DNA of 64,000 bases from Mugil cephalus (taxonomy: Eukaryota; Chordata; Actinopteri; Mugiliformes; Mugilidae), in contig NC_061785.1 of the NCBI RefSeq assembly GCF_022458985.1, positions 2,594,204 through 2,658,203 on the forward strand, given 5' to 3'. This document shows, in pieces, positions 12,397 to 24,500 of this stretch. The stretch's first letter is position 1. The number at the start of each line of letters is the position of its first letter. The translations under genes and the position numbers were made by a program. The notes under the pieces were generated by a model. The model was not told the DNA's origin. It saw nothing but the letters and a program-made list of their open reading frames with translations, and searched no databases.

Positions 12397-12670
12397 AGAG
12401 ACAGCGTTAGGAGCTCAGACACTCGGGAGGAGCTCAGACTAGAACCGCTGCTCCTCCACGTTGAAAGGAGTCAGTTTAGGCGGTCCATGTATCTGGTAAC
12501 AATGCCTCCTGTGGTGTCCCGGGCATGTCCCACCGGAAGGAGGCCATGGGGTAGCCCCAGGACTCGATGGAGGGATTATATCTCCTGTCTGGCCTGGAAG
12601 CACCCAGGGATTCCTCTGGAGGAGCTACTGGAAGTGGTTGGAGAGAAGGCCGTCTGGACTTCCTTTTAAT
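12397..12670 (+). mobile_element. RTE/Rex-like LINE fragment, right part (RT C-terminus)
   Basis: Positions 12487-12666 encode the C-terminal tail of a fish LINE polymerase, with TGRRPWGSPRTRWRDYIS and a following W-T-S-F end. It fits as the continuation of the fragment at 10540-10800, separated from it by the L2-like insert. Confidence 0.65.
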
Positions 12671-12720
12671 GTCCAGTCGGACGCTATAGTATTGTATGGC
12701 TAACGTTAGTTCTCAGTAAA

Positions 12721-13137
12721 GACCCAATCCCAAATTTTCCCTCTCAGTCCTTCCCCTTAATTTTGTGCGTTCATGTGAGAGGTAGTGGTGTCCAAATTCT
12801 ACTTCTACTAGTTCATACTACTGGTTGAGAGCTAGGGCTGAGGGGAAGGGCTATATAGCCCTAGAGAGATTTTCTTGGAGCTCACTTGAAACAAAGGGGT
12901 ACAACAGATTTTTCATCATACAAACGCCACTACAGCTGGCGGCGCCATCTTGGATGTTTGTTTACAGTTGTCGCCTCCACAAGCAAACAGCAATACGTGA
13001 TGACGTAACAGCAATTGAGTGCCATCTCGTTTCCTAGGGGAATGTTTTCTCCCCTCAACCCTGTCGCTCGAAGCAGAGGGCCGAGGGAAAGGGGTAGATG
13101 AAGGGGAAGAGCTAAGGGGGAGAATTGGGATTGGGCC
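12721..13137. mobile_element. MITE with about 35-bp inverted ends and TAAA flanks
   Basis: The left end GACCCAATCCCAAATTTTCC is an imperfect reverse complement of the right end at 13098-13137 (AGAATTGGGATTGGGCC). Both ends are bordered by TAAA (12717-12720 and 13138-13141), a possible 4-bp target duplication. No transposase is present. Confidence 0.6.
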
Positions 13138-15128
13138 TAAAGCTCTTAGCATTAGCCTTTTTTTAAAAGGCGAATCCTTTTTTAGCTACATCCTAAAAAT
13201 CGTTACTGTGTAAACAAGGTCTGTCAAGTTACCGACCTCCAACAAGCTAAATGGTGAAGCCCCATTCGAACAGGATTAGTTTAACCTGAGGACGTCCTGT
13301 GACTCAGACATTAGCCCCTACGTCTGTGTTCCATGTGGGAGATTCTCATGGGATAAACAAACCCTGTGTTTTACTCAAATTCATCAATCAAGTTTTAATT
13401 ACTTTGAAAATTATAATGGATGACAAAAATATATTTTTGATACTGTTTATCCCGGCGAAGAAATGACCAACAACCTGTCAGTATTTAAATCAGCTCCACC
13501 TTTGCCGATGAACACATTAATGATTGATGTAATATTTCATCCGAATGAGTGTGTGAATAGACATCTCGACTTTGCGCTCTAACATCTGTCCAAAGAATTA
13601 TAGCATATCCTCCATATCTTAAATGACAAGGGGCAGAAAAAAGATGCAAATCAAACAAATGTTGTGGAAAAAGTAAAAACTCACGCAAATCACGGACATG
13701 GAAGATTTGCATGGGATTAAGATCACAGACGACCTTTCTGATTATTACAAATTAACGGAGTTCCCCTGGTAAAACTAGTCCTGTATAAGTCATTTCAGGT
13801 CACTTTTCCTATATAACACGTCTGGATCATGTTTTTTTTTTAATAAATAATGAGGTTACTGATCTAATTTAAGCAAATATACTTTTAACATACAGGTGAA
13901 ACAGGTGATTCCTCTACAGGAACACGATTGGCTGGCAAGTGTGAAGTAGTGATGTTCATACCATTGATTTCCTTTCTGATCCAACACTGAGTAAAATTCA
14001 GGCTGGTATCGGCGATACCAATCCAATACCAATACTTTGTGTAAATACGCACTAATGTGTCTGGTAAACCTAAAAAAAAGTGTGTAGTAGTAGTGTATTT
14101 AAAATAATAGCTTCATAAAGAATACAAGACATCAGAGTAATTTATAAACTCTGAAGTCTATTGAGGCCTCATTTACTATATAGCTGAGCTACAACAGAAA
14201 AACCAAACGGAGACACAATCATACAACATATGTGAGAAATTATGTTTCAAACATAAAGAAAATGAATAAGTAAAATAATAAGACCATTAAAATAAATGAT
14301 TGTTAAACTATTAAGAACTACTATAAAACGAAACCTTGCGTCTTAAATGTAGCCCTGTTCTCTCCTCTTCTGTCATTCTCATCATACCTGACTCATATTC
14401 TGAGTTGTGGTTTAACCTGAGGTGTTTCACCACCTTTGGTGTTCTGCCACAACTCAATAGTTTAATTACTTTCCACCGTGTTCCTACGTTACCTCCAATG
14501 ACTGTGCCTAAGCACACAAACAAGTCAAGCAAGTCTTGTCTCTGTTGTCTCAGAACTGAAGAAGCTACTCGGATGAGTCGTGAAAGGTCTTGAAGAAATT
14601 CTACGAGTCTAGTTGCCTTTCTTCAAATGTCTTTTGAATGTCACATTGATGTTTCTAGGTAAAAGATTCACATAGTATTTTATCTTGAAAATCAACTGGA
14701 ACCTATATGTTTTCCAATGACAGACTTCCAACACAGTCAACATCAGTGGTGGACCATGTATTTTCCACTCAGGCCTTCAATGCCCTCCAGCTTCAGGCCC
14801 AGTTCATAGTCAACGACGAGTGCTTCAAGAAATTTTCTGACCTAAGTGACCATCCTGACTTAAAAAAAGATACGTACACACTGAGAAACTTCACCTCAAG
14901 TGTTGGAAGTGGCGCCTGATAAATAACCTGCTAACAAAGTAAAACACGGAAGAAATTCTCAGAATTATTTTGAGGAAGCAAAAAAAAAAAAAAAAAAAAC
15001 ACTTTCGATGTAATTCACAGCAAATGACGCATAAAAAACCTGCTGTATCAACCACACCTTCTTCAGGGTTGAGGTGCTGCATTAGACTTTGTTTTTTGTT
15101 TTTATTTTTAACAATGCGCTTGTTCTAG
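13091..15128. repeat. Segmental direct repeat, copy 1 (full length)
   Basis: This 2.04-kb block recurs at 16275-17388 with only scattered substitutions, except that 13657-14586 (930 bp) is absent from the second copy. It begins inside the right end of the TAAA-flanked MITE. It carries a 70-codon frame (14707-14919) of unknown meaning and a poly-A run near 14980-14999. Confidence 0.85.
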
Positions 15129-16274
15129 TCGTTCTAGTTCTTATTTGTAAAGTGCCAAAATTAAATGGAAGACATTAACCCTGTATCACCTGAGCCTCTA
15201 AATGTCCAGCTGGACTGTTTTTGCTAATTTCAATTATAAAAATGTCAGAAAATGTCCTGTGAGTAAAAGATTTTGCATTTTACTTTCAGCATCAGGCAGT
15301 TATTTACGTTTTACTGCATGTTATACGAGTATAATAACCTTCTGGGAAAGGCTCAAGTGAATTTACCCTAATTACGGTAATCCATAGTGTGCTTTAAACA
15401 GTTGACTGCAAATGAGATCTGTGTTACGTCATCCACCAATCCTAATCAAGGCCGGGGACAGGATGAAAGCTGGTTAAGACCAGCAGTCTTGGCTAACCAG
15501 TGGTCAACCCAGTGCCAGTTTTGGTGAAACCGTAATGTGAGAGATACAGACATTAGCTCCAGTTTTGTGTGAGTCTAGTTGAATTCAGTTTTCGTTGAGA
15601 CCATTTTAGTTTGTGTCAGATTTGTGTTCCATTCCCTAAAAAAAAGGATAGGTCATTAATGTAAAAATCTTCATGATGTTCTTCTTTCACTAAAACAAAG
15701 GGAAACATCTGTTTTGTTTTGTATATACCGGTATATGTTACTGGTCCCTTGATGTACACTCATTAATAATTAAATATTCTGTCGCAGTAGATTGTAGAGG
15801 TCTAGTAGAAGTAGGAGCAATTGTTTGTGATGTACACAAAGATGCACTATGAGACTTTCAGTTTTAACAGTCACTCTGGAAGTATCAGACAATTACTTAT
15901 CAAACTACTTCTTTGCTCATTAACTTGTCAAGTGAGTCAACCAGGTGTTCTTTGTCTACATAAGTACATAAGTGTTTCCACATAGTTTAACTCCGTGAGT
16001 CACAAATCCAAAGTTCATGGTGCGGAGACACATGAATGAAGGCTCATGAGAGTGATCTTTAAGGGGCTTGCAGGGCCTAAACCAGGGGGGTCGAAACCAT
16101 TTTAGTTCAGGGGCCACATACAATAATATAACCAGACCTCTAATGTTTCCCTTTATTTTAGTGCAAATAGTACGGTATGAAAATGTTGACACTGAATGAA
16201 CTGCATTATTAGAAAACATGTACAATGTGTAATAAACAGTGGGACATTTCTTAGATGAAATGTCCCCCTTCATT
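15129..16274. other. Non-coding spacer; part is homologous to upstream flank of genes C and D
   Basis: Positions about 15865-16060 align by eye with 34618-34800 (upstream of C) and the matching part upstream of D (around 57170-57340), including the shared GTGAGTCACAAATCCA word. A hAT-type end fragment lies near 16083-16130. Nothing else was recognised. Confidence 0.5.
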
Positions 16275-17388
16275 GGGGTAGATGAAGGGGAAGAGCTAAG
16301 GGGGAGAATTGGGATTGGGCCTAAAGCTCTTAGCATTAGCCTTTTTTTAAAAGGCGAATCCTTTTTTAGCTACATCCTAAAAATCGTTACTGTGTAAACA
16401 AGGTCTGTCAAGTTACCGACCTCCAACAAGCTAAATGGTGAAGCCCCATTCGAACAGGATTAGTTTAACCTGAGGACGTCCTGTGACTCAGATGTTAGCC
16501 CCTACGTCTGTGTTCCATGTGGGAGATTCTCATGGGATAAACAAACCCTGTGTTTTACTCAAATTCATCAATCAAGTTTTAATTACTTTGAAAATTATAA
16601 TGGATAACAAAAATATATTTTTGATACTGTTTATCCTGGGGAAGAAATGACCAACAACCTGTCAGTATTTAAATCAGCTCCACCTTTGCCGATGAACACA
16701 TTAATGATTGATGTAATATTTCATCCGAATGAGTGTGTGAATAGACATCTCGACTTTGCGCTCTAACATCTGTCCAAAGAATTATAGCATATCCTCCATA
16801 TCTTAAATGACAAGGGGCAGAAAAAAAGATGCAAATCAAACGTCTTGAAGAAATTCTACGAGTCTAGTTGCCTTTCTTCAAATGTCTTTTGCATGTCACA
16901 TTGATGTTTCAAGGTAAAAGATTCACATAGTATTTTATCTTGAAAATCAACTGAAACCTATATGTTTTCCAATGACAGACTTCCAACACAGTCAACATCA
17001 GTGGTGGACCATGTATTTTCCACTCAGGCCTTCAATGCCCTCCAGCTTCAGGCCCAGTTCATAGTCAACGACGAGTGCTTCAAGAAATTTTCTGACCTAA
17101 GTGACCATCCTGACTTAAAAAAAGATACGTTCACACTGAGAAACTTCACCTCAAGTGTTGGAAGTGGCGCCTGATAAATAACCTGCTAACAAAGTAAAAC
17201 ACGGAAGAAATTCTCAGAATTATTTTGAGGAAGCAAAAAAAAACAAACAAAAAAAAAACACTTTCGATGTAATTCACAGCAAATGACACATAAAAGAGCT
17301 GCAGTATCAACCACACCTTCTTCAGGGTTGAGGTGCTGCATTAGACTTTGTTTTTTGTTTTAATTTTTTAAGAATGCTCTCCTTCTAG
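16275..17388. repeat. Segmental direct repeat, copy 2 (internally deleted)
   Basis: Near-identical to 13091-13656 joined directly to 14587-15128; the junction is at about 16841. The 70-codon frame is kept at 16962-17174 with one Tyr-to-Phe change. Confidence 0.85.
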
Positions 17389-18281
17389 CAGACAGACACG
17401 TTTGATGACAGTTTTTCTGAGTTATTAGAACAACAACAAACAAAAACATTTTTACTTTCTGTGTTTAAGATGTGTTAATGATCTTTATCTAGACACTTAA
17501 AGTTTACGAAAGAGGTTTGGCTGGAACAGTCTTGCAGTCAATGTTTGCAGTCAATGTTTGGAAAACTACAGCGAGCTAAAAAATCTGCACCATGAGGAAA
17601 AACCTGTTACACGGAACACACGGAACACACGCAACACCTGGACCTGGAACACCTGCCGAACCAGAAGTTCAAAATTTTGGCAGAAGATGAAACCAAAGGT
17701 ATGCGTCTCGTGTGACAATTTTCTATTTATTTTTTCCATCAGGTTCAAATTTATAATTGTCCAGCAAGGAAGAAAGGGTTAGGCTAGGCTGCTGTGAAAA
17801 CTCATTAAAAAAAAGTTTGTTTATTTTACTGAGAATAAATAAATAAATCCACAGGAGCAACATTTAGCTCCATGCAAGAACATTTTCATATCGTTATCCT
17901 ACCTCACCTTTTTTCTTATGTTGGGTTTGTACGAATATGCCCCGTTGGATTCAACAACTAATTAACTAGACTAACTACCTAGACTAATTTCATGTGACTC
18001 TTACGTCTGGACCACTCGTAAATTGTGCTCGTACCTGAAATAAAATTCTAAATACAAAAAAAAAAAAAAAACGCTGAATGCAGCCAGCAAGTTCTCCTAA
18101 ACCATTTGTAAGCAACACCTAGGATCACATTTGTTCGTAAGAACAGTTCTTGCATTAGGTCCATTGTTTTATAATTAAAAGAAACCTTTAATTTGTTGCT
18201 GATCACAGAGACACGTATGATCCTTTTTAATCTCTAAGCTCAAAGGAATGAGTACAATCCTGAGGAAGCAATTATATTCTA
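17389..18281. other. Upstream flank of gene B
   Basis: From about 17838 the sequence aligns with the upstream flanks of C (from about 34790) and D (from about 57330), e.g. CATGCAAGAACATTTT and GATTCAACAACTAATTAA. The region is AT-rich with a poly-A run at about 18055-18071. No coding is seen. Confidence 0.55.
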
Positions 18282-18412
18282 AGGTGTGATACACTTCACC
18301 TGCTAAAACATCATGGACCTGTGCCAGCCTCTTCACTATATAAAGTCTGTGTGACTGTCTCCAGTTTCACTCGAGAAGAAGATAAAACTAACGAAGAAGC
18401 TCATGTGAGAAG
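18282..18412 (+). promoter_or_regulatory. Gene B core promoter and non-coding first exon
   Basis: AGGTGTGA T-box-type half-site at 18282-18289, TATATAAA at 18337-18344, and a short non-coding exon of which about 18367-18412 is predicted, ending at a GTACAT donor. The next exon starts at 18526 (after TCCAG), 24 bp before the ATG. The leader holds a minimal ATG-TGA at 18403-18408. The same elements, in the same order, precede genes C and D. The transcription start is inferred. Confidence 0.65.
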
Positions 18413-18549
18413 GTACATTTAATTTACTTTGTTTTTTTTTTTACTATTTGCAAACTTCTATAAGACAGCAGCATTTTCTTCTACCTCTAATGAATATTGT
18501 GGTCATTACTATCATTATTATCCAGGTTTGACTTTTGAACTTTTGAAGA

Positions 18550-21500
18550 ATGGGAAGTCAGATCCTGCTGCCTGTGCTTCTTTTGGGGATGATCAGTAAG
18601 AATTTAATTAAGACAAAATCTAATAAATAAATTTAAATAAATGTATTGACCGATCTCGCTTTCTCTAATTTTAATGCTAATCAATTGTGTGATTTCATGT
18701 CTTATAGGTGGAGTGACTCCTCAGGTTTCAGGTAAGTGGAAGTTCTTTTTAATTCTTTGAATCCAGATACTTCAGTATTACGTTACTCTCCACAGTACAT
18801 AAATAACATACATACACAGTGACACGCATATATATTATGATTATACCTATAGTAAAGCCTCTGTGCACGCTGGTGTTAAAAGATAATGCACTTAATTATC
18901 ATTGCATTTAGGATGCATTCAGTTTTTCAGTCACAAGAATCCTGATTGTTTTTTTGGTAGTTTGTATTCACCTGTGCCTTCCTTTTGTTATTCAATGAAA
19001 TTCTATTCAATTCAGTTTTATTTATATAGCGCCAATAAAAATACAAATTGTCTCATGACGCTTTACAAAAACTGGCCTGCAACCTCCAGAGCAAACATGA
19101 GGGCAACAGTGGCAAGGAAAAACTCCCTTTTCCTGTTTATTCCTGTTGGATGATGGATGTTAATAGTTTAGTGTGATGATCTAGAAATGCTAAAAACAGC
19201 TTTTGTCCTTTCCAGGCCCCCTCTACCCAATCTCAGGAACAGAAAGCCCTCGATCACTTGATGGAAGTTCTCCTCCAATTATCCTGCAACAGCCTTTTGT
19301 GTATTTCGGACGGTCCTACAATGTGATTTATGTACGTCATATATTTTTGTCTTTTTTAAAGCCTTTATACATTGTGCAGGAGTTTTCATCCCCTACAAAT
19401 CTCTTCCAACATAAGAACCTTTGTAAAAATTTAAACATAAAACTTAAAACATATTTTTATTTTCCCAGGTCAATCACAACGGACACCTGACCTTTAACAA
19501 CCCGTGGTACAGCTACATACCTCAGCGGTTTCCAATGTATGGATCAAGAGACATCATCGCTCCCTTCTGGACAGATTTTGACAACAGACTCCAAGGTCAT
19601 GTCTATTACAACCAGTACAACAATGGCAGTGTTCTCCAACAAGCTACAGCCGACATTAATGAGTACTTCCCAGGGGTGAACTTTAACGCCACACTGGTCT
19701 TGGTGGCAACATGGTACGAGGTAGCATACTACACATCCTCTGGGACAGTGAGTAATCTCTTTTAAAATATGAACAGATTTATGTATTATTATATGAACTA
19801 TAAAAACAACAATAAAATCTTTTTTTCTTTCTTTTAGAAAACAACAGTCCAGGCAGTGTTGGTCTCCGGTGGCCAGTACTCATTTGTGCTGATGAACTAT
19901 GGGATAATAGCCTCAACATATCAGAATGTGCAGGTAAGAAAATATACATCCTCTACAGTGAAGCTAGAGCTGGTAGAGCTCCCCCTAGTGGCTGGCTGCT
20001 GTATTGGTCATAAGCTACACCCCCTCCATGTTGGTAGGCGGGGCTTGGATGGAAATAAAAGACTAAAATATGCAGATATTTCTTTCATGGCGTCCACCAG
20101 TTGCCATGCCAACTGCTCTGTGAAGGGTACTGTGAGACAATCACGATTGGAAAAATCAAAAAATCTAAATGCAGTGCAGTGTGTAATCCAACATTTACTT
20201 GCAAGTGGTGTAGGTGGAGCAGAGTGTAGTATTAATTGAAGGAAAACGTGAGTGAGTCTGGAGGAAGTGTGCTGCAATGTGTTGAAGTTATACATTTATA
20301 CAGTATATTTATAATTCAAAATGGACAAACTGCAATTTGCACATAACTCCAATATTTGAACACCGCCCGGGTTCAGATCAGGCAGGCCGTTCCTCCTAGT
20401 CACATCCCTCCAGGTCACACTGTCGTTGCCCATGTGAAAAAAAGGTGGTTACTCTGAACTGCTGTTCAGCACATGAGTGCAAACAACAGTCAGGACCTGT
20501 TACCTGGTGCAAAGGTGCAGGAGAGCGACCCTTTCTGGACCCTCTCCTCCTGCGGGTGGTGGGGCCACAGAGAGGTGAGTCCATGTATCCTGTTTGGACT
20601 GGGGCCAACCAGGTGCTCGCCCAAAACCCCAGCCAGAGTCCTGACTCTGGGGTGGGGGCGGTAACCCTTCGGGTCGGGTACACATTCTCTTTTTGTCATT
20701 CCACTTTGCAATTCTTAAAGTAAACAAGCAATTCATTTTTATTTCCAGGTTGGATATGACACAATCAATTCTCCTCATCATTTAACAGTCCCCGGATCAT
20801 TCTCCAGTAACGCGACAGGCAACAACTCCGTTTTCAGTCTCGGCAGCAACATTAATCTTCCTGGTCGCTGGGCTTTCAGGATTGACCACGGATCAACTGG
20901 CTGCACTTTCAATGGTGAGGCTAGAACAGTACAGCAATACCCATTAACACTAGGGTAAATATACAAAATGCAAAATCTGGACATATACCTGTCCTTCTTA
21001 TTGATACAAGATGACACCAGCATACAGGCAGAAAAGTCCCAAGAGGTCATGTTGTCAAACAGTAACAGAGCTTGCCTCGTTGTCATTTTCTTTAAAGGTG
21101 AAGCTGTGCAGCTTGGTGACACATTCTGGAGCGACAGCATCTGTTCTCAGAAATGTACCTGCACTTCCACTGGTCTGCAGTGTCACAACCAGCCCTGCAC
21201 TTTCTCCCAGATCTGCCGGCCGACTTCCTTTCAGTACTCCTGCCAGACGGTGCAAAGGCGCACCTGCACCATAAGTGGCGATCCACACTACTACACCTTC
21301 GATGGGACTCTGTTTCACTTTCAGGGCACCTGCACCTATGTTCTCTCTGAGCAGTGCAACATGGGGCAGCCCTACTACAGGATAGAGGGCAAGAACGAGC
21401 ACAGAGGCAGCACTCATGTCTCTTGGACCCGACTGGTCAGAGTGAACGTGTACAATGAAACCATTGAGCTTGTTAAAGGACGTCCTGGTGAGGCCAAGGT

Positions 21501-24500
21501 TCGCATTAGAGAATGGGTTTTCACTTTCCTCTGTGTTTGTTTTGTTTATATATTTAATTCTTTTCCTCTTTTTCATGCTTACAGGTTAACGGAAACTTTG
21601 CTGCCACTCCGTTCTTTCTTAACAACGGCACCATCCAGGTTTATGAGTCAGGCTTTTCTGTGGTTGTCAGCACCAACTTCGGCTTACAAGTATCCTATGA
21701 CACTAACCACTACGTCCGGATCAGTGTGCCCTACACTTACCAAAACGCAACATGCGGCCTTTGCGGAAACTTCAATAATCACCCTCAAGATGACTTCCGA
21801 ACCCGTGATGGTGAGGTTGTGAGCTCAGATGTGGTTTTTGCAAACAGCTGGAAGGCACAGGACGATGAACCAGACTGTGAGGCCCAGTGTGCAGGACAGG
21901 ACTGTGCTTCATGCTCTCAGAGTCAAAGAGTGTTGTACAACAGTGGTGCCCATTGTGGTATCCTCCAGAGCAGTTCTGGACCTTTCGCTGCTTGTCACCA
22001 ACAACTTCCTCCACAGACCTTTGTGGAGAGTTGTGTGTTTGATCTGTGTATAGGAGGAGGGTACCAGCCCATTCTGTGTCAAGCCCTGAATGTGTACGCA
22101 AGTCAGTGTCAGCAGAACGGTATCCAGCTACCGAGCTGGAGGAGCCCTGGCTTCTGTGGTACGCCTCTCAGTCATTCAGAATATTTTCTTCGGGTAGCAT
22201 CTGGATAATATCAAGTTTTTTTGTTTGTTTTTTCTTGCAGAAATTCCTTGTCCTGCCAACAGCCACTTTGAGTCTTCAGGTACAGGATGTCCACCGACAT
22301 GTGTCAACCCCAATGCCACCCAAAACTGCCCTCTTCCCAATCAGGAAAGCTGCGTCTGTGATTCAGGCTACATCCTTAGTGGTGGGGTCTGCGTCCCCCA
22401 TGATCAGTGCGGCTGCAGTTTTGAGGGTTTATACTACCGCTCTGGAGAAACTGTAATCCTCGGCGACAACTGTGAGAGGCGTTGTAGCTGCAGTTATGGC
22501 GTCATGACTTGCCAATCCCATGTCTGCGGCCCACATGAAACGTGCAGTGTGGAGGAAGGAGAAAGAGGATGCACACCCAACAGCTATGCCACCTGCTGGA
22601 TACGAGGCCCAGGGTCCTATCATACGTTTGATGGACTCACATACCAGTATCCCGGAGCGTGTCGACTCACTCTCTCCAGAGTAATGGGACCGTCCAGTCA
22701 CCCGCACTTTAAGGTGACAGCAGAAAAAGAGCCAAGAGGTCAGCAGGGTTTTGCCAGAGTGATAAAGTTTGAGGCAGAGGGAACAGAAGTCTCCATTGAG
22801 ATGTCAAGCAGCAGCAACGTGAAAGTAAGTACCTGAAATTATCTGTACTGCCTTTAGAAATCAGTTGAAGACATCAGATAAAGTTCCTACTAAAATACTC
22901 CCATGATTAATCAGAATCAGAAACTGAATGTGGCTTTGTTTAGGTACATTTTTAATATAATAAGTGTAATTTCAGCTCAGTGCTGCCATCTGGCTTCTCT
23001 AACTCTTACTGGACAAATTAGGAACAGGAGACAATTTGATTGAAGAATTGTAGTTGATATCATCCCTTCCTTCTTCTCCTTCTTTCTTTGGTATTTTCAT
23101 CTTCCTCATCCTCCTCTTTTACATCTTTCTCACTTTCTTCCTCCTTCCTCTTCTTCTCCCTCTTGCATGTTGTGATCTTGTTTTAAACTAATCAAATGTT
23201 TTGTACTTGTTTTGTTTTTCTGGTTATGTTAATGTAAACTCTTGTCACCCAGAAAAGTTGACAGTTTTTTTTATGTCTTTAAGGTCAATGGTCAACTGAC
23301 CAGACTTCCGTTCATCTCTGGCTCCAACAGTATCCGCATCTACCACAGCAACATTCACAGCATCATCCTTCAGACCTCCTTCGGCGTTACTCTGCAGACA
23401 GTCTGGCCTCACTTTGTTCGGATCACCGCCCCTGGCGTCTACACTGGTTCACTCGGTGGACTCTGTGGTGATTACAATGGTCTCCCACACGATGACTTCA
23501 CTACACCCAATGGCGTCCTGGTCAACAGCTCTCAGGTGTTCGGAGACAGCTGGCGAGATGGCTCCTTAGCGGCACATTGTGTAGAAAACATGAATCATAA
23601 TCCTCCTCCAACCAATTACAATTCTAGTGAGTACTGTGGCATTATCAGCTCACCGCATGGGCCGTTTCAACCGTGTTGGGCCACGGTGGACCCACTGGAG
23701 CAGGTGGACGTCTGTGTGGACATCCTGGGAGGTTCCAGTGATCCGGCATCGACTCTATGTGAGGTCCTAAGGGATTATGCTCTAATGTGTCAACAGAACG
23801 GCGTCTCCATAGGACAGTGGAGGAATGAAACTGGATGTGGTAAGCCATGAAGAACATGGTTTAATTGATAGAAAGAAGTTTTATCTGTAGACATCATGGA
23901 AAGAAATGGATGGATGGTGAATGGTCAAAGGGGATGGGAAGAAATGGATCATGGAAAGGGGATGAGGGTTGGGGGGATGGAATGTAAAGGGCAGAGGGGA
24001 TTCGACAGATAGATAGATAGATGGCAATGGGATGCAAACGTTTGAGGAAAATAGAATGAAAACTGACGGGATCGGATAAAAAGAGGTTGGAGTGGATGGA
24101 ATGTAAGGGGCAGAGGGGATTCAACCCAAAATGGACGTGGCCCTATACCACTTTTTTATCCCCTAGGATAAAAAAGGGTTGGAGGAAAAGGATTGAGGAG
24201 ATGAGATATAAAGGACAGAGGGGATACAACAAAATTGGTACAAGGGATGGGATAAAAAGGGTTGAGAGAACTGATGCCACGGATGAATGGGATGAAAAGG
24301 TGGTTCCTTTAATGAAAAATGGAAGCAAAAGAAAAGAAAAGAGAGACATGGGGTTGGGGTGAGAAGTGAGACAAACAGAGAGAGAGGGAAACATGATAGA
24401 TGACACACCTTGTCACCGATCTTGTTCTCAAACTTAAGTTATAATAACTCCCTCAAATAAACTGTTGTGTTTTTCTTTAGAGCAAACCTGCCCTCTAAAC

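Noticed and set aside
23894..24408. Minus-strand Pro/Ser/Leu-rich frames in intron 10 regions
   Set aside because: These arise from the purine-rich minisatellite; composition is low-complexity and frames differ between copies.
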